A stretch of 42,602 bases of DNA from a virus, in the IMG/VR virus record IMGVR_UViG_3300018036_000023, positions 1 to 42,602 of that record. One strand, 5' to 3'. Of the stretch, positions 1-7,992 are shown piece by piece. Every line of letters begins with the position of its first letter. Positions within the stretch are counted from its first letter, which is position 1. Position numbers and translations under genes: made by a program. Below the pieces are notes generated by a model. The model was not told the origin of the DNA. It saw nothing but the letters and a program-made list of their open reading frames with translations, and did not search any database.

Positions 1-934
1 GTTGACTCACACCAGACGTAAATGATCCTGGTAATGAATCTAACAATTCAGTCCACGGAGTGGAACCAACTACACCTCTATAAATTAATTGTGCTTCGTT
101 ACCCATTACAAGTAAATCATAATTATTATACGCAGTAATAGCAAGGCCAGCAGTATCTTTTCTAGTAGCAGGTTGATTATTATCCGGCTGTGTAGGTTGT
201 TCTGCAAGTTCGTCATTATATCGTTTAAACTCAGGAGTTGATTCTCCTAAGTCAATAGTTCCGTTGTCTTCGTTAAAGATGCTCATAATAACACTTGTAA
301 TAACTCCAAGTTTTTTAACTTTTGCAGGCGGACTAATATAGATAGGAGTTGTAAATTGTAAACTTCCAACGTCAATCTCACTTTCAGTACCTGTTGGAAT
401 ACTTCTACCACTCCAAGTAACACCATCTAGATTTACTACACTTAAACTAGTCCAATCGATATAATTATCAGTTGTTTGAATCTCTAAACTAGGATTAAAC
501 AACATTAGGATCTGCTCCATAATTTGTAATTTTTGATCTGTATTAGTTGACCAAATATCTGCTGTTACTTGTAATGTATAAGGAGTTGGCATTAAACGTT
601 CTACTGTAACATTTTTACCTTGTGTATTTAAATATTCGTTATTATCTTCATCATATGCACGTTCACGCAAATGAACCTTGCTTACGTGTGTAGCATCTGC
701 TAATCGATCACGATCTAATTCTAAACCAGTCATATAAACTGCTATGCGAGGAGCACTTGGAATTTTATTTTCAGAATTATCTCTAAGGATATGTCCTACT
801 TGTCTAGTAATGTCGCCGTACATAACAGGAATTTGTCTTAAATTCCCATCGCCATCCTTATAAGAAAAATTACTCATAAGTCTAATCAACTGAGTAATGT
901 ATCTTCTTATTTGTCCATCATAAAAATGTTGCAT
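1..934 (-). CDS. gp15: Tail sheath stabiliser/completion protein gp15 (3' part missing)
   Basis: T4 gp15 caps the finished tail and holds the contracted-ready sheath where the tail meets the neck. My translation from the ATG at 934-932 gives 311 codons without a stop and runs off the left edge of the window, so the C-terminus is missing. The N-terminal pattern FYDGQIRRYITQL..LMSNF matches the T4 gp15 start (FYNSSFRRYATLMGDLFSNI style). A run near residue 110 reading PTPYTLQV..DIW resembles the gp15 core. The start overlaps the gp14 stop by one base (TAATG), so the two are translationally coupled in the order 14-15, as in T4. T4 gp15 is 272 aa; this one is already longer. Identification rests on N-terminal similarity and gene order. 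Confidence 0.82.
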   Translation of the reverse strand, partial: MQHFYDGQIRRYITQLIRLMSNFSYKDGDGNLRQIPVMYGDITRQVGHILRDNSENKIPSAPRIAVYMTGLELDRDRLADATHVSKVHLRERAYDEDNNEYLNTQGKNVTVERLMPTPYTLQVTADIWSTNTDQKLQIMEQILMLFNPSLEIQTTDNYIDWTSLSVVNLDGVTWSGRSIPTGTESEIDVGSLQFTTPIYISPPAKVKKLGVITSVIMSIFNEDNGTIDLGESTPEFKRYNDELAEQPTQPDNNQPATRKDTAGLAITAYNNYDLLVMGNEAQLIYRGVVGSTPWTELLDSLPGSFTSGVSQ

Positions 935-2097
935 TAATTATCTGCCTTAGGTCTAAGTGCTTGTGAAAGACTTTGTCTTTCTTCTACTTGTTCACCATTA
1001 ATATCTGATGTTTTAGTATTATTAATAAAGTCTGTCTTATATGTATTTCTATCATTAGTATTTGTCATAGTCATACGTACTTGATCTTCCATCTTAACCC
1101 ATCTTGTTCCATCGAAGCGGAATAAGCGTTTAGGCAAAAAGTCTGTTCTTAAATAATAGTCACCTTTAGTAGTAGTTAGCGGGAATGATGTTCCAAAACC
1201 AAATGCTTCACCGTTAGGCGGAATACCGTCACCGATTAAGTAACCTTGATATCCTTCTCTTTCTGGTGTTTCGTTTACTCTACTTGCATCAATGTTACCA
1301 TTAGCAATACTAGCATCAATAAGTGTTTCGTCTGCACCCACAAGTTCTGGCTTACCTTCTGCATCAACTTGTAATGTATAAAGAGATGTTGTATCATAAC
1401 CTGACTTAGGTGCATCGGCTTCTGCTTGATCTAATATAGCATTATTAATTTGCATTTCTTTTTCGTATGTACTAAGCACATCACGTAATGTATTAGTACT
1501 TCCTTCTTCTGCCGGTAAATCAAGTATATCTTTAAACTCTTGAGAGTCAACTATTTGTTTTAATTTAACTCTATATAAATGTGGATACCAAGTTTGTGTA
1601 AATCCTTCTGCGGCCCTGTTTACATCTTCTACAACATAAAAACGTTTCAATGCTACACTATAATCATTAAGTGCATTTTCGTCTTTTAAGTGAGGTAATT
1701 CAAATACGTCACCTGGCATTACTTTTCTGCCTAACGTTTTTACACTATAATTGATCGGTATGGTCATAAACAATGTGTCGTTGGTTAAGAATAAACCAAA
1801 TTGGCTCATATCAAAGTCAACATCTTGTACATTGTAAATACCTCGAATTACGTAAACATCTGGATCATATTTTCTATCACGGTTTTCCATGAATAACATA
1901 TCTTGAATGTTAGTTTCTTTTACAGCATCGTAATGAGGCTGTGACGGAGTAGCATCTGCTTCGTCTGGGTTTTTAGGGCCTAAGTATTTGTGAACAAATA
2001 CGTCAGTTCCGCCAACAGTAAACATTTCTGTTACTGTTCTGTCTAGGAACTCGTAATCGTTGCCCTTTTCTGGTTTGTATAAACTTATCCTTGGCAT
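934..2097 (-). CDS. gp14: Neck protein gp14
   Basis: T4 gp14 joins gp13 in the neck that connects the DNA-filled head to the tail. The 387-aa product has the gp14 features I recognise: an N-terminal stretch with a DVFVHKYLGP beta strand and an 'IQDMLFMENRDRKYD' segment, then a core with 'MPGDVFELPHL' (T4: EGDLIYFPMD) and 'RFYVVEDVNRA..FTQTWYPHLYRVKLKQI' matching the T4 segment before 'YQLGQNAIRKITAGKF'. It is longer than T4 gp14 (256 aa). The extra C-terminal part includes a module at about residues 311-338 (GDYYLRT...LFRFDGTRWVKM) like those in the sheath protein of this window. It is transcribed leftwards from its own late promoter and is followed by gp15 with a one-base overlap. Its separation by strand from gp13 is unusual. 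Confidence 0.8.
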   Translation of the reverse strand: MPRISLYKPEKGNDYEFLDRTVTEMFTVGGTDVFVHKYLGPKNPDEADATPSQPHYDAVKETNIQDMLFMENRDRKYDPDVYVIRGIYNVQDVDFDMSQFGLFLTNDTLFMTIPINYSVKTLGRKVMPGDVFELPHLKDENALNDYSVALKRFYVVEDVNRAAEGFTQTWYPHLYRVKLKQIVDSQEFKDILDLPAEEGSTNTLRDVLSTYEKEMQINNAILDQAEADAPKSGYDTTSLYTLQVDAEGKPELVGADETLIDASIANGNIDASRVNETPEREGYQGYLIGDGIPPNGEAFGFGTSFPLTTTKGDYYLRTDFLPKRLFRFDGTRWVKMEDQVRMTMTNTNDRNTYKTDFINNTKTSDINGEQVEERQSLSQALRPKADN

Positions 2098-2105
2098 AGT
2101 AATAG

Positions 2106-2113
2106 TATTTATC
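2106..2113 (-). promoter_or_regulatory. T4-type late promoter for gp14-gp15
   Basis: On the minus strand this reads GATAAATA followed by CTATTACTATG. That matches the T4 late consensus TATAAATA except for the first base. It ends 8 nt before the gp14 ATG and lies back to back with the late promoter for gp13. No Shine-Dalgarno is evident in the short leader. Confidence 0.7.
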
Positions 2114-2129
2114 GTTAGATAATCGTTCG

Positions 2130-2137
2130 CATAAATA
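2130..2137 (+). promoter_or_regulatory. T4-type late promoter for gp13
   Basis: CATAAATA followed by CTA lies 19 nt before the gp13 ATG. A GGAG at 2143-2146 between them can act as the ribosome-binding site. It diverges from the gp14 late promoter; the two cores are only about 16 nt apart. Confidence 0.65.
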
Positions 2138-2156
2138 CTAATGGAGACTGAAACTT

Positions 2157-2906
2157 ATGGCGACACAAAAACAAGAAATATTCGATTATGTAGCGGCTAT
2201 GCTAGGAAGTGGCATGGTTGATGTTGAACTAGATCCAGTACATTATGAAGTAGGATTGCAAGCGGCATTTGACAAATATCGTCAACGTTCAGATAATTCT
2301 GTAGAAGAATCTTATGCATTCTTAACTACTGTAATTGATCAGAACGAGTATACTTTAGATCCAAACATTATGGAAGTTCGCCAAATTTTCCGTAGATCAA
2401 TTGGGTCAAGAACAGGTGGTGGTGATGGCGGAACATTGTTTGAGCCGTTTAACTTAGCCTATACAAATACATACTTGCTATCTAGTTCAAATATGGGTGG
2501 ACTAGCAACTTATAATATGTTTGCAAGTTATCAAGAACTTGTAGGACGTATGTTTGGATCATTTATTGAATTTAAATGGAACAACACTACTAAAAATCTT
2601 ACAATTCTTCAACGTCCTAGAGCAGAAGAAGAATTACTTTTATACTGTTACAATAAACGACCTGATTCAGAAATATTAAATGACTATCTAGCAAAGCAAT
2701 GGATTAAAGATTATACACTTGCTAAGTGTAAGTATATGCTAGGTGAAGCACGTAGTAAATTTGCTACTATTGCTGGTCCACAAGGAGGTTCAACTCTAAA
2801 TGGCGATGCACTAAAAGCAGAAGCACAAGGCGAAATGGAAAAATTAGAACAAGATCTAATGACCAATGTTGCCGGCGGCGTTGGCTACGGCTTTACAATT
2901 GGCTAG
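2157..2906 (+). CDS. gp13: Neck protein gp13
   Basis: The head-completion/neck protein partners gp14 at the portal vertex. The 249-aa product opens with a short helical segment (KQEIFDYVAAMLG), then 'VELDPVHYEVGLQAAFDKYRQ' and 'VIDQNEYTLDPNIMEVRQIFR'. That arrangement, a helical start followed by a predicted-strand region ending in 'I.EV..I', is typical of gp13 in marine T4-like phages. T4 gp13 is 309 aa. The C-terminal third (about residues 185-240) is helical and charged. Start choice: ATG at 2157 with GGAG 10 nt upstream; the ATG at 2141 is in another frame. It is read rightwards from its own late promoter, opposite to gp14/gp15. The match is by pattern recognition and not by alignment. 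Confidence 0.72.
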   Translation: MATQKQEIFDYVAAMLGSGMVDVELDPVHYEVGLQAAFDKYRQRSDNSVEESYAFLTTVIDQNEYTLDPNIMEVRQIFRRSIGSRTGGGDGGTLFEPFNLAYTNTYLLSSSNMGGLATYNMFASYQELVGRMFGSFIEFKWNNTTKNLTILQRPRAEEELLLYCYNKRPDSEILNDYLAKQWIKDYTLAKCKYMLGEARSKFATIAGPQGGSTLNGDALKAEAQGEMEKLEQDLMTNVAGGVGYGFTIG

Positions 2907-2913
2907 ATTCAAC

Positions 2914-2942
2914 TTGACATCCTTCACATAAGATTATATACT
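2914..2942 (+). promoter_or_regulatory. sigma70-type (early) promoter for dNMP kinase
   Basis: A consensus -35 TTGACA (2914-2919), a 17-nt spacer and a -10 TATACT (2937-2942) are present. Transcription would start near 2949, giving a leader of about 19 nt that carries AAGGAG. This is a near-perfect host-type promoter, and is distinct from the late promoters of the structural genes on either side. Confidence 0.82.
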
Positions 2943-2967
2943 ATATACTTCTAATAAGGAGTTTTAT

Positions 2968-3579
2968 ATGATCATCGGCATTTGCGGTTTAATCGGTTCT
3001 GGTAAAGATACAGTTGCCCAATATCTTATTGATAATCACAATTTTCAAAAAATCTCGTTTGCAGACAAATTAAAAGATTCTGTTGCTGTTATGTTTGATT
3101 GGGATAGAGAATTACTTGATGGAAAAACAGATGAATCAAGACAATGGCGAGAGACGCAAGATGACTATTGGACTAAAGAAACTGGACGTACAATTACTCC
3201 ACGCAAAGTGCTTCAAGAATTTGGCACAGAATGTATGCGTAACGGATTCTATGATGGAATTTGGGTTAGTTTAACTAAGAAAATACTAATAGATAATAAG
3301 AATACAAACTTTGTTATACCTGATGTACGGTTTCCTAACGAAGCACTAATGCTTACAAAAATGGGCAGTGAATTATGGCGTGTTCGAAGAGGAGCAGATC
3401 CTGTATGGTTTAGAATGTATCAAGATATCGGAGTTGAACCAAAGGATGTTCATGCATCTGAATGGGCATGGGCAAATTCAAACTTTACACAAATTATTGA
3501 TAACAACAGTACACTTGATGATCTTAAAAATCAGGTGAAAGGTCACCTTGCTTCCACTTCACACCTTTCCGTTGCATAG
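2968..3579 (+). CDS. gp1: Deoxynucleoside monophosphate kinase (T4 gene 1 type)
   Basis: It phosphorylates dNMPs to dNDPs with ATP, feeding phage DNA synthesis in the cytoplasm. The 203-aa product has a P-loop GLIGSGKDT at residues 8-16, then 'ISFADKLKDSVAVMF', 'RKVLQEFGTECMR' and 'VIPDVRFPNEA', the arrangement of the T4 dNMP kinase family. T4 gp1 is 241 aa. It starts at ATG 2968, 6 nt after AAGGAG, under its own sigma70-type promoter. The last 56 bp run antisense into an HNH gene. The family-like sequence appears to end at 'LDDLKNQV', and the final 13 residues (KGHLASTSHLSVA) look like readthrough into the HNH gene's complementary strand. Confidence 0.88.
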   Translation: MIIGICGLIGSGKDTVAQYLIDNHNFQKISFADKLKDSVAVMFDWDRELLDGKTDESRQWRETQDDYWTKETGRTITPRKVLQEFGTECMRNGFYDGIWVSLTKKILIDNKNTNFVIPDVRFPNEALMLTKMGSELWRVRRGADPVWFRMYQDIGVEPKDVHASEWAWANSNFTQIIDNNSTLDDLKNQVKGHLASTSHLSVA

Positions 3580-3856
3580 CAATTTGACAGTTAGCACAAA
3601 TAGTTTTTAAATTAGCAGGTCTACAATTTTCTAAGTTTCCGTCTATATGATAGACTCTTAATTGTTCTTTATATTCTGCTTTAAACCCGCATTTTTCACA
3701 TTCGGGTTTTTGTCGATATCCTGATTGATGCCATCGAGGTTTCTTAGGTGTTCCGTTGCGTAAACATCTATCACATTTAGTTCTATAAAACGTTTTGTTG
3801 TGTTTTTTATAATTAACGGCTACAGGCCTCTGTCCACAACTGCATAAAGGTCTCAT
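3524..3856 (-). CDS. Small HNH-type zinc-ribbon endonuclease-like protein
   Basis: A 110-aa protein with four CxxC-type pairs: CSC near residue 5, CDRC at 28-31, CEKC at 53-56 and CANC at about 89-92. The second half has the HNH pattern: HIDGN (His near residue 70), then N..NLKT.CANC. The Asp normally before the first His is Tyr here, and the last residue is Gln where His or Asn is usual, so activity is uncertain. Small HNH proteins of this type are common free-standing homing endonucleases in T4-like phages. The gene lies antisense between dNMP kinase and gp18, and its 3' end overlaps the kinase 3' end by 56 bp. A TAAATA core (3861-3866 on the minus strand) ends 4 nt before its ATG. Confidence 0.68.
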   Translation of the reverse strand: MRPLCSCGQRPVAVNYKKHNKTFYRTKCDRCLRNGTPKKPRWHQSGYRQKPECEKCGFKAEYKEQLRVYHIDGNLENCRPANLKTICANCQIAMQRKGVKWKQGDLSPDF

Positions 3857-3860
3857 ATTG

Positions 3861-3868
3861 TATTTAGC
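3861..3868 (-). promoter_or_regulatory. Possible late promoter for the HNH gene
   Basis: The minus strand reads GCTAAATA, then CAAT and the ATG of the HNH gene. It shares the TAAATA core of the other late promoters but is only 4 nt from the start codon, and could be a chance match in AT-rich DNA. Confidence 0.4.
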
Positions 3869-3923
3869 ATACCTTTTTCTGCCCTTTTTCGACGGTAATA
3901 TAATGTCCTTTTTGAGTGAAACA

Positions 3924-3931
3924 TATAAATA
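3924..3931 (+). promoter_or_regulatory. Perfect T4 late promoter for the sheath gene
   Basis: TATAAATA followed by CTATT is an exact match to the T4 late consensus. It is 43 nt before the gp18 ATG, so this mRNA has a normal leader carrying AGGAG at 3962-3966. Confidence 0.85.
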
Positions 3932-3974
3932 CTATTGACAGAACAAAGTTTAAAGTTCAACAGGAGAACACAAG

Positions 3975-6900
3975 ATGGCAAACTTAGTATCACCAGGAGT
4001 ATCGGTCAGCGTAATTGACGAAAGTTTTTATACGCCCGCTGAGCCAGGTACTACCCCAATGATTTTCGTTGCTACTGCACAGGATAAAGCCAATGCAAGT
4101 GGCACAGGTACAGCAAGAGGAACTACACAAGCAAATGCAGGTGTACCTTTCTTGTTAACATCGCAAAGAGATCTTTCAGAGACTTTTGGCGATCCGTTAT
4201 TTTATACAGATAACAACAACAATCCAATTCACGGTGGAGAACTTAATGAATACGGATTGCAAGCGGCATACTCATACTTAGGCGTAAGTAACAGAGCGTG
4301 GGTCGTAAGAGCAGATATTAATCTAGGCGAACTGCAAGCAAGTGCAACAGCACCAGCGGCTGATCCAGAAGATGGAACACAATGGTTCGACACACAAGTT
4401 TCAAAATTTGGTATTTTTGAATGGAATGGTAACTCTGTAACATCTACAGGCGGACAAACGTTCACTAACAAAGTACCTACAGTAATTACAGACAATACTA
4501 AACTAGTAGGTAATAGCAATACTGGCGTTCCGAAGACTTCTGTTGGACAGGCGGGCGACTATGTTGTTGTTGCAACAACTACTATAAACAAAGTATACTA
4601 TAAAGCATCTACAGGTGAATGGGTTAAAGTAGGTTCTGACAATTGGGTAGCATCTTGGCCCACAGTTGTTGGTACTGTAAGCAATCCAACTTTCACAGGT
4701 GACTTTACTATCAATGGTACAACAGTTACTGGTGGTGGAACACTTGCAGACTTAGTTTTAGACATTAATAACGATGCTACTTTACAAACAGCAGGTATTA
4801 CTGCTAAAGCAGTTAACAGCAAGTTAGAAATTTATTCAACAGGTGTAGCAGTTGTTATTGCTGATCCAAACAGCAACATTGTTGCAGGATTAGGTTTAAC
4901 AGCGGCAACTTACCAAGCACCGAAATTAAGTATTGCTCCGCATACAAGCATTCCAGAATACAAGTCAACAGATACTAATCCACGTCCAAGTGGATCTGTT
5001 TGGTTTAAGACTACAGATGCTAACCAAGGTGCAAACTTAAATGTTAAAACATTTAACGCAACAACTGGTTTGTGGGAAAAGAAAGATGTTCCGATTTATG
5101 CGAACAACGCTTCTGCACTAGAAAAACTAGATTCAACAGGTGGTGGCAAGAACTTATCAATTGATACTTACTATGCACAAACTAATGTTGTTGAAGGTAG
5201 TGACGCAGAGTTTGATTTTAAAATCTTCAAACGTGCAACGGCTGGATCAACAGCAGTTGTATCAAGCATTATTCCTTCAAGTGGTGTTGCGGCAAGCACA
5301 TATACATTTACAGTGGCTGAAACACTAGTTAATGATGCAGACTTTACTACACCAGTAACAGTTAGCATAATTACTACTGGCGCGGCAGGCGACGCTGATG
5401 AAATTGCAGGACAAATTAACTCAGCAGGTTTAACAAATGTTATTGCTTCAGTTGACGCACAGAACAGAGTTGTTATTGAACATACATTAGGCGGTGATAT
5501 TAGATTTGTTGACACAGACGGATTGCTTAACCTTATTGGTTATGCACCTTACGTAAGTGCAACATCTGGTACTGCTAACTTATACTTTGTTCCAGGTACA
5601 GACGGTGATACAAATCCAGAACAGTACATGGCATCAAACTGGAGAGTATTATCATATACTGCAAGTGAAGATGCTCCAAATGCACTAGCATCAGATGGTC
5701 AACTATGGTACAATTCAATTGTTGACGAAGTTGATATGCTAATTCATAATGGTACTAACTGGGTAGGTTATCAAAATTATCAGTCAGGTAGCATTGATTA
5801 CGCCGACACTTCACCAGCAGGTCCAATTGTTTCAGCAACTGAGCCAACACAACAATCAGATGGTTCTGATTTAGTTGAAGGTGATCTTTGGATTTCAACA
5901 GCAGACTTAGAAAATTATCCACTAGTTTATCAGTATAACTTTACTACTAAAAAGTGGACACTAAGAGATAGTTCAGATCAATCAACTGACAACGGTATTT
6001 TATTTGCAGATGCACGTTATAATACAGCAGGTGCAAATAGTGACGAAGCAGGTGATATTACAGATCTACTAGCAAGCGATTACTTAGATCCAGACGCTCC
6101 AGATCCAGCATTATATCCAAAAGGTATGTTGCTTTGGAATTTAAGACGTTCAGGATTTAATGTTAAGAAATTTGTACGTAACTACATTGACACTACAGAA
6201 GATAACGGACGTGGTAGCGATGATGGTTCTTCAATGGATGCTTACTATCCACACAGATGGGTAACTGAAAGTGCTAACCAAGCAGACGGTTCAGGTTCAT
6301 TTGGTAGAAAAGCACAGCGTAAAGTTATTGTACAATCATTCCAAGCAATGGTTAATAGCAATGATGACATTAGAGATAATGAATCACGTATCTTTAACTT
6401 AATGGCAACACCAGGATATCCAGAACTAATTGGCGAAATGATTTCACTAAACTATGACAGAGGCTTAACTGCGTTTGTTGTTGGTGATTCTCCATTCAGA
6501 CTAAAAAGCGATGGTACTACATTAAACAACTGGGCAACTAACGTTGCAGGTGCAGTTGAAGATAATGATCAAGGTCTAGTAAGTAATGACGAATACCTAG
6601 GTATTTTTTACCCAAGTTTATTCACAAGCGACAATGCAGGAAATAACGTAGTTGTTCCAGCATCGCATGGTATACTAAGAACTATTGCACTAAGTGACAA
6701 TGTTTCTTATCCATGGTTTGCACCAGCAGGAACTAGAAGAGGCGGCATTACAAATGCTACTTCCGCAGGTTACATTGATGCAGAAGGTGAATTTAAAACT
6801 GTTGCACTTAACGAAGGTCAAAGAGATACATTGTACAGCAGTGCAGTTAATCCGATTACATTCTTAACTGGTTCTGGACTTGTTAACTTTGGTCAAAAGA

Positions 6901-7244
6901 CAAGAGCAAGAAACGCTAGTTCTTTAGATAGAATTAACGTTGCACGTTTAGTAATTTACTTACGTTCACAATTGAACAAACTTGCTAAACCATATATCTT
7001 TGAACCTAATGATAAGATCACTAGGGATGAGATTAAACAGCAAGTTGATAGTTTAATGCTAGAACTTGTAGGACAAAGAGCGTTATATGATTTCCTAGTA
7101 GTGTGTGATGAATCAAACAACACACCAAATAGAATTGATCGTAACGAGTTATATGTAGATATAGCGATTGAACCAGTAAAAGCAGTAGAATTTATTTACA
7201 TTCCACTAAGACTTAAAAATACTGGTGAGATAGCGGGCCTATAA
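3975..7244 (+). CDS. gp18: Contractile tail sheath protein gp18 (long form)
   Basis: It polymerises around the tail tube and contracts to drive the tube through the cell envelope. The N-terminus (MANLVSPGVSVSVIDESFY) and C-terminus (NPITFLTGSGLVNFGQKT, then ASSLDRINVARLV and a final 'AVEFIYIPLRL') are typical of gp18. At 1089 aa it is far longer than T4 gp18 (659 aa). The extra length is in the middle and contains several copies of a short module G.xW(F/Y)..T...Y.(F/Y)N..(T/N).W at about residues 133-152, 206-222, 340-370, 574-600 and 635-665. In T4 the central domains face outwards, so the insertions are expected on the tail surface. AGGAG lies 8 nt before ATG 3975, preceded by a perfect late promoter. 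Confidence 0.95.
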   Translation: MANLVSPGVSVSVIDESFYTPAEPGTTPMIFVATAQDKANASGTGTARGTTQANAGVPFLLTSQRDLSETFGDPLFYTDNNNNPIHGGELNEYGLQAAYSYLGVSNRAWVVRADINLGELQASATAPAADPEDGTQWFDTQVSKFGIFEWNGNSVTSTGGQTFTNKVPTVITDNTKLVGNSNTGVPKTSVGQAGDYVVVATTTINKVYYKASTGEWVKVGSDNWVASWPTVVGTVSNPTFTGDFTINGTTVTGGGTLADLVLDINNDATLQTAGITAKAVNSKLEIYSTGVAVVIADPNSNIVAGLGLTAATYQAPKLSIAPHTSIPEYKSTDTNPRPSGSVWFKTTDANQGANLNVKTFNATTGLWEKKDVPIYANNASALEKLDSTGGGKNLSIDTYYAQTNVVEGSDAEFDFKIFKRATAGSTAVVSSIIPSSGVAASTYTFTVAETLVNDADFTTPVTVSIITTGAAGDADEIAGQINSAGLTNVIASVDAQNRVVIEHTLGGDIRFVDTDGLLNLIGYAPYVSATSGTANLYFVPGTDGDTNPEQYMASNWRVLSYTASEDAPNALASDGQLWYNSIVDEVDMLIHNGTNWVGYQNYQSGSIDYADTSPAGPIVSATEPTQQSDGSDLVEGDLWISTADLENYPLVYQYNFTTKKWTLRDSSDQSTDNGILFADARYNTAGANSDEAGDITDLLASDYLDPDAPDPALYPKGMLLWNLRRSGFNVKKFVRNYIDTTEDNGRGSDDGSSMDAYYPHRWVTESANQADGSGSFGRKAQRKVIVQSFQAMVNSNDDIRDNESRIFNLMATPGYPELIGEMISLNYDRGLTAFVVGDSPFRLKSDGTTLNNWATNVAGAVEDNDQGLVSNDEYLGIFYPSLFTSDNAGNNVVVPASHGILRTIALSDNVSYPWFAPAGTRRGGITNATSAGYIDAEGEFKTVALNEGQRDTLYSSAVNPITFLTGSGLVNFGQKTRARNASSLDRINVARLVIYLRSQLNKLAKPYIFEPNDKITRDEIKQQVDSLMLELVGQRALYDFLVVCDESNNTPNRIDRNELYVDIAIEPVKAVEFIYIPLRLKNTGEIAGL

Positions 7245-7247
7245 CAT

Positions 7248-7255
7248 GATAAATA
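7248..7255 (+). promoter_or_regulatory. Late promoter for the tube gene
   Basis: GATAAATA followed by ATATT lies 21 nt before the gp19 ATG. AGGAG at 7264-7268 serves as the ribosome-binding site. This lets the tube be made in excess over the sheath from a separate late transcript. Confidence 0.75.
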
Positions 7256-7276
7256 ATATTAATAGGAGCAAATAAA

Positions 7277-7906
7277 ATGGCAATTTCATCACTCTCAAGA
7301 TTAACAGTGCCTTTGGATAGTAACGCGAGTTCTTCCGCTCAAGGTTTGTTAATGCCAAAACTGCAATACCGCTTTAGGGTATCGCTAGAAAACTTTGGTG
7401 TAAGTACACCAACTACTGAATTAACCAAACAGGTAGTTGATGTTACAAGACCTAACGTTTCATTCGAACAGATTACACTTGATGTATATAACTCACGTGT
7501 GTACCTAGCAGGTAAACACACTTGGGAACCAATTACACTTAACTTACGTGAAGATGTTTCAAACAATGTTCAGAAACTTGTAGGCGAGCAACTACAGAAG
7601 CAATTCGACTTCTTCGAACAGTCGAGTGCGGCTTCAGGCGCGGATTACAAATTCGTTACACGTATCGAAATTTTAGATGGTGGTAACGGAGCGAATACGG
7701 CAAGTGTGCTAGAGACTTTTGAATTGTACGGTTGTTATCTTGAGAGTGCAAACTACAACTCATTAGCGTATTCAACTAATGATCCTGTAACTGTTGCACT
7801 ATCTATTAGATACGATAACGCAATTCAAACACCACAAGGTACTGGTATTGGTACTGCTGTAGGCAGAACTGTAAATACTCTAGTTACTGGCGGTGGCGCA
7901 AGTTAA
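7277..7906 (+). CDS. gp19: Tail tube protein gp19
   Basis: The major tube subunit stacks as hexameric rings inside the sheath and conducts DNA. The 209-aa product follows the gp19 plan: 'LQYRFRVSLENFGV' first strand, 'SFEQITLDVYNSRVYLAGKHTWEPITLNLRED' matching the T4 'IPVGFMNRKINVAGDRTFDDWTVTVMND' segment, and a C-terminal 'FELYGCYLESANYNSLAYST...VTVALSIRYDNAIQ' matching the end of T4 gp19. T4 gp19 is 163 aa; the extra is mainly a Ser-rich N-terminus and a Gly-rich C-terminus. It directly follows gp18, as in T4, has its own late promoter and ribosome-binding site, and is closed by a strong terminator. Confidence 0.93.
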   Translation: MAISSLSRLTVPLDSNASSSAQGLLMPKLQYRFRVSLENFGVSTPTTELTKQVVDVTRPNVSFEQITLDVYNSRVYLAGKHTWEPITLNLREDVSNNVQKLVGEQLQKQFDFFEQSSAASGADYKFVTRIEILDGGNGANTASVLETFELYGCYLESANYNSLAYSTNDPVTVALSIRYDNAIQTPQGTGIGTAVGRTVNTLVTGGGAS

Positions 7907-7929
7907 TTAAAGTTTTAATTAAAAATATT

Positions 7930-7957
7930 AAAGGCGGCTTTATGTCGCCTTTTTTAT
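7930..7957 (+). terminator. Rho-independent terminator after gp19
   Basis: AAAGGCG (7930-7936) pairs with CGCCTTT (7946-7952), and the stem can extend inwards with a G-T and a C-G pair around a 5-nt loop. A run of T follows. It ends the 18-19 transcription unit just upstream of the late promoter of the next gene. Confidence 0.88.
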
Positions 7958-7979
7958 TATCTGCGTACTTTTTATATTA

Positions 7980-7987
7980 GATAAATA
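7980..7987 (+). promoter_or_regulatory. Late promoter, 5 nt from ATG (predicted leaderless mRNA)
   Basis: GATAAATA is followed by TTAGT and then the ATG at 7993. With the T4 spacing of promoter to start site, transcription would begin at or within one or two bases of the ATG. No Shine-Dalgarno is present. Confidence 0.72.
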
Positions 7988-7992
7988 TTAGT

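Noticed and set aside
4229-5515. Long minus-strand and frame-shifted open frames within the sheath gene
   Set aside because: They lie wholly inside gp18, have no ribosome-binding site or neighbours, and their composition (Val/Leu/Pro/Ser-rich) is typical of antisense shadows.
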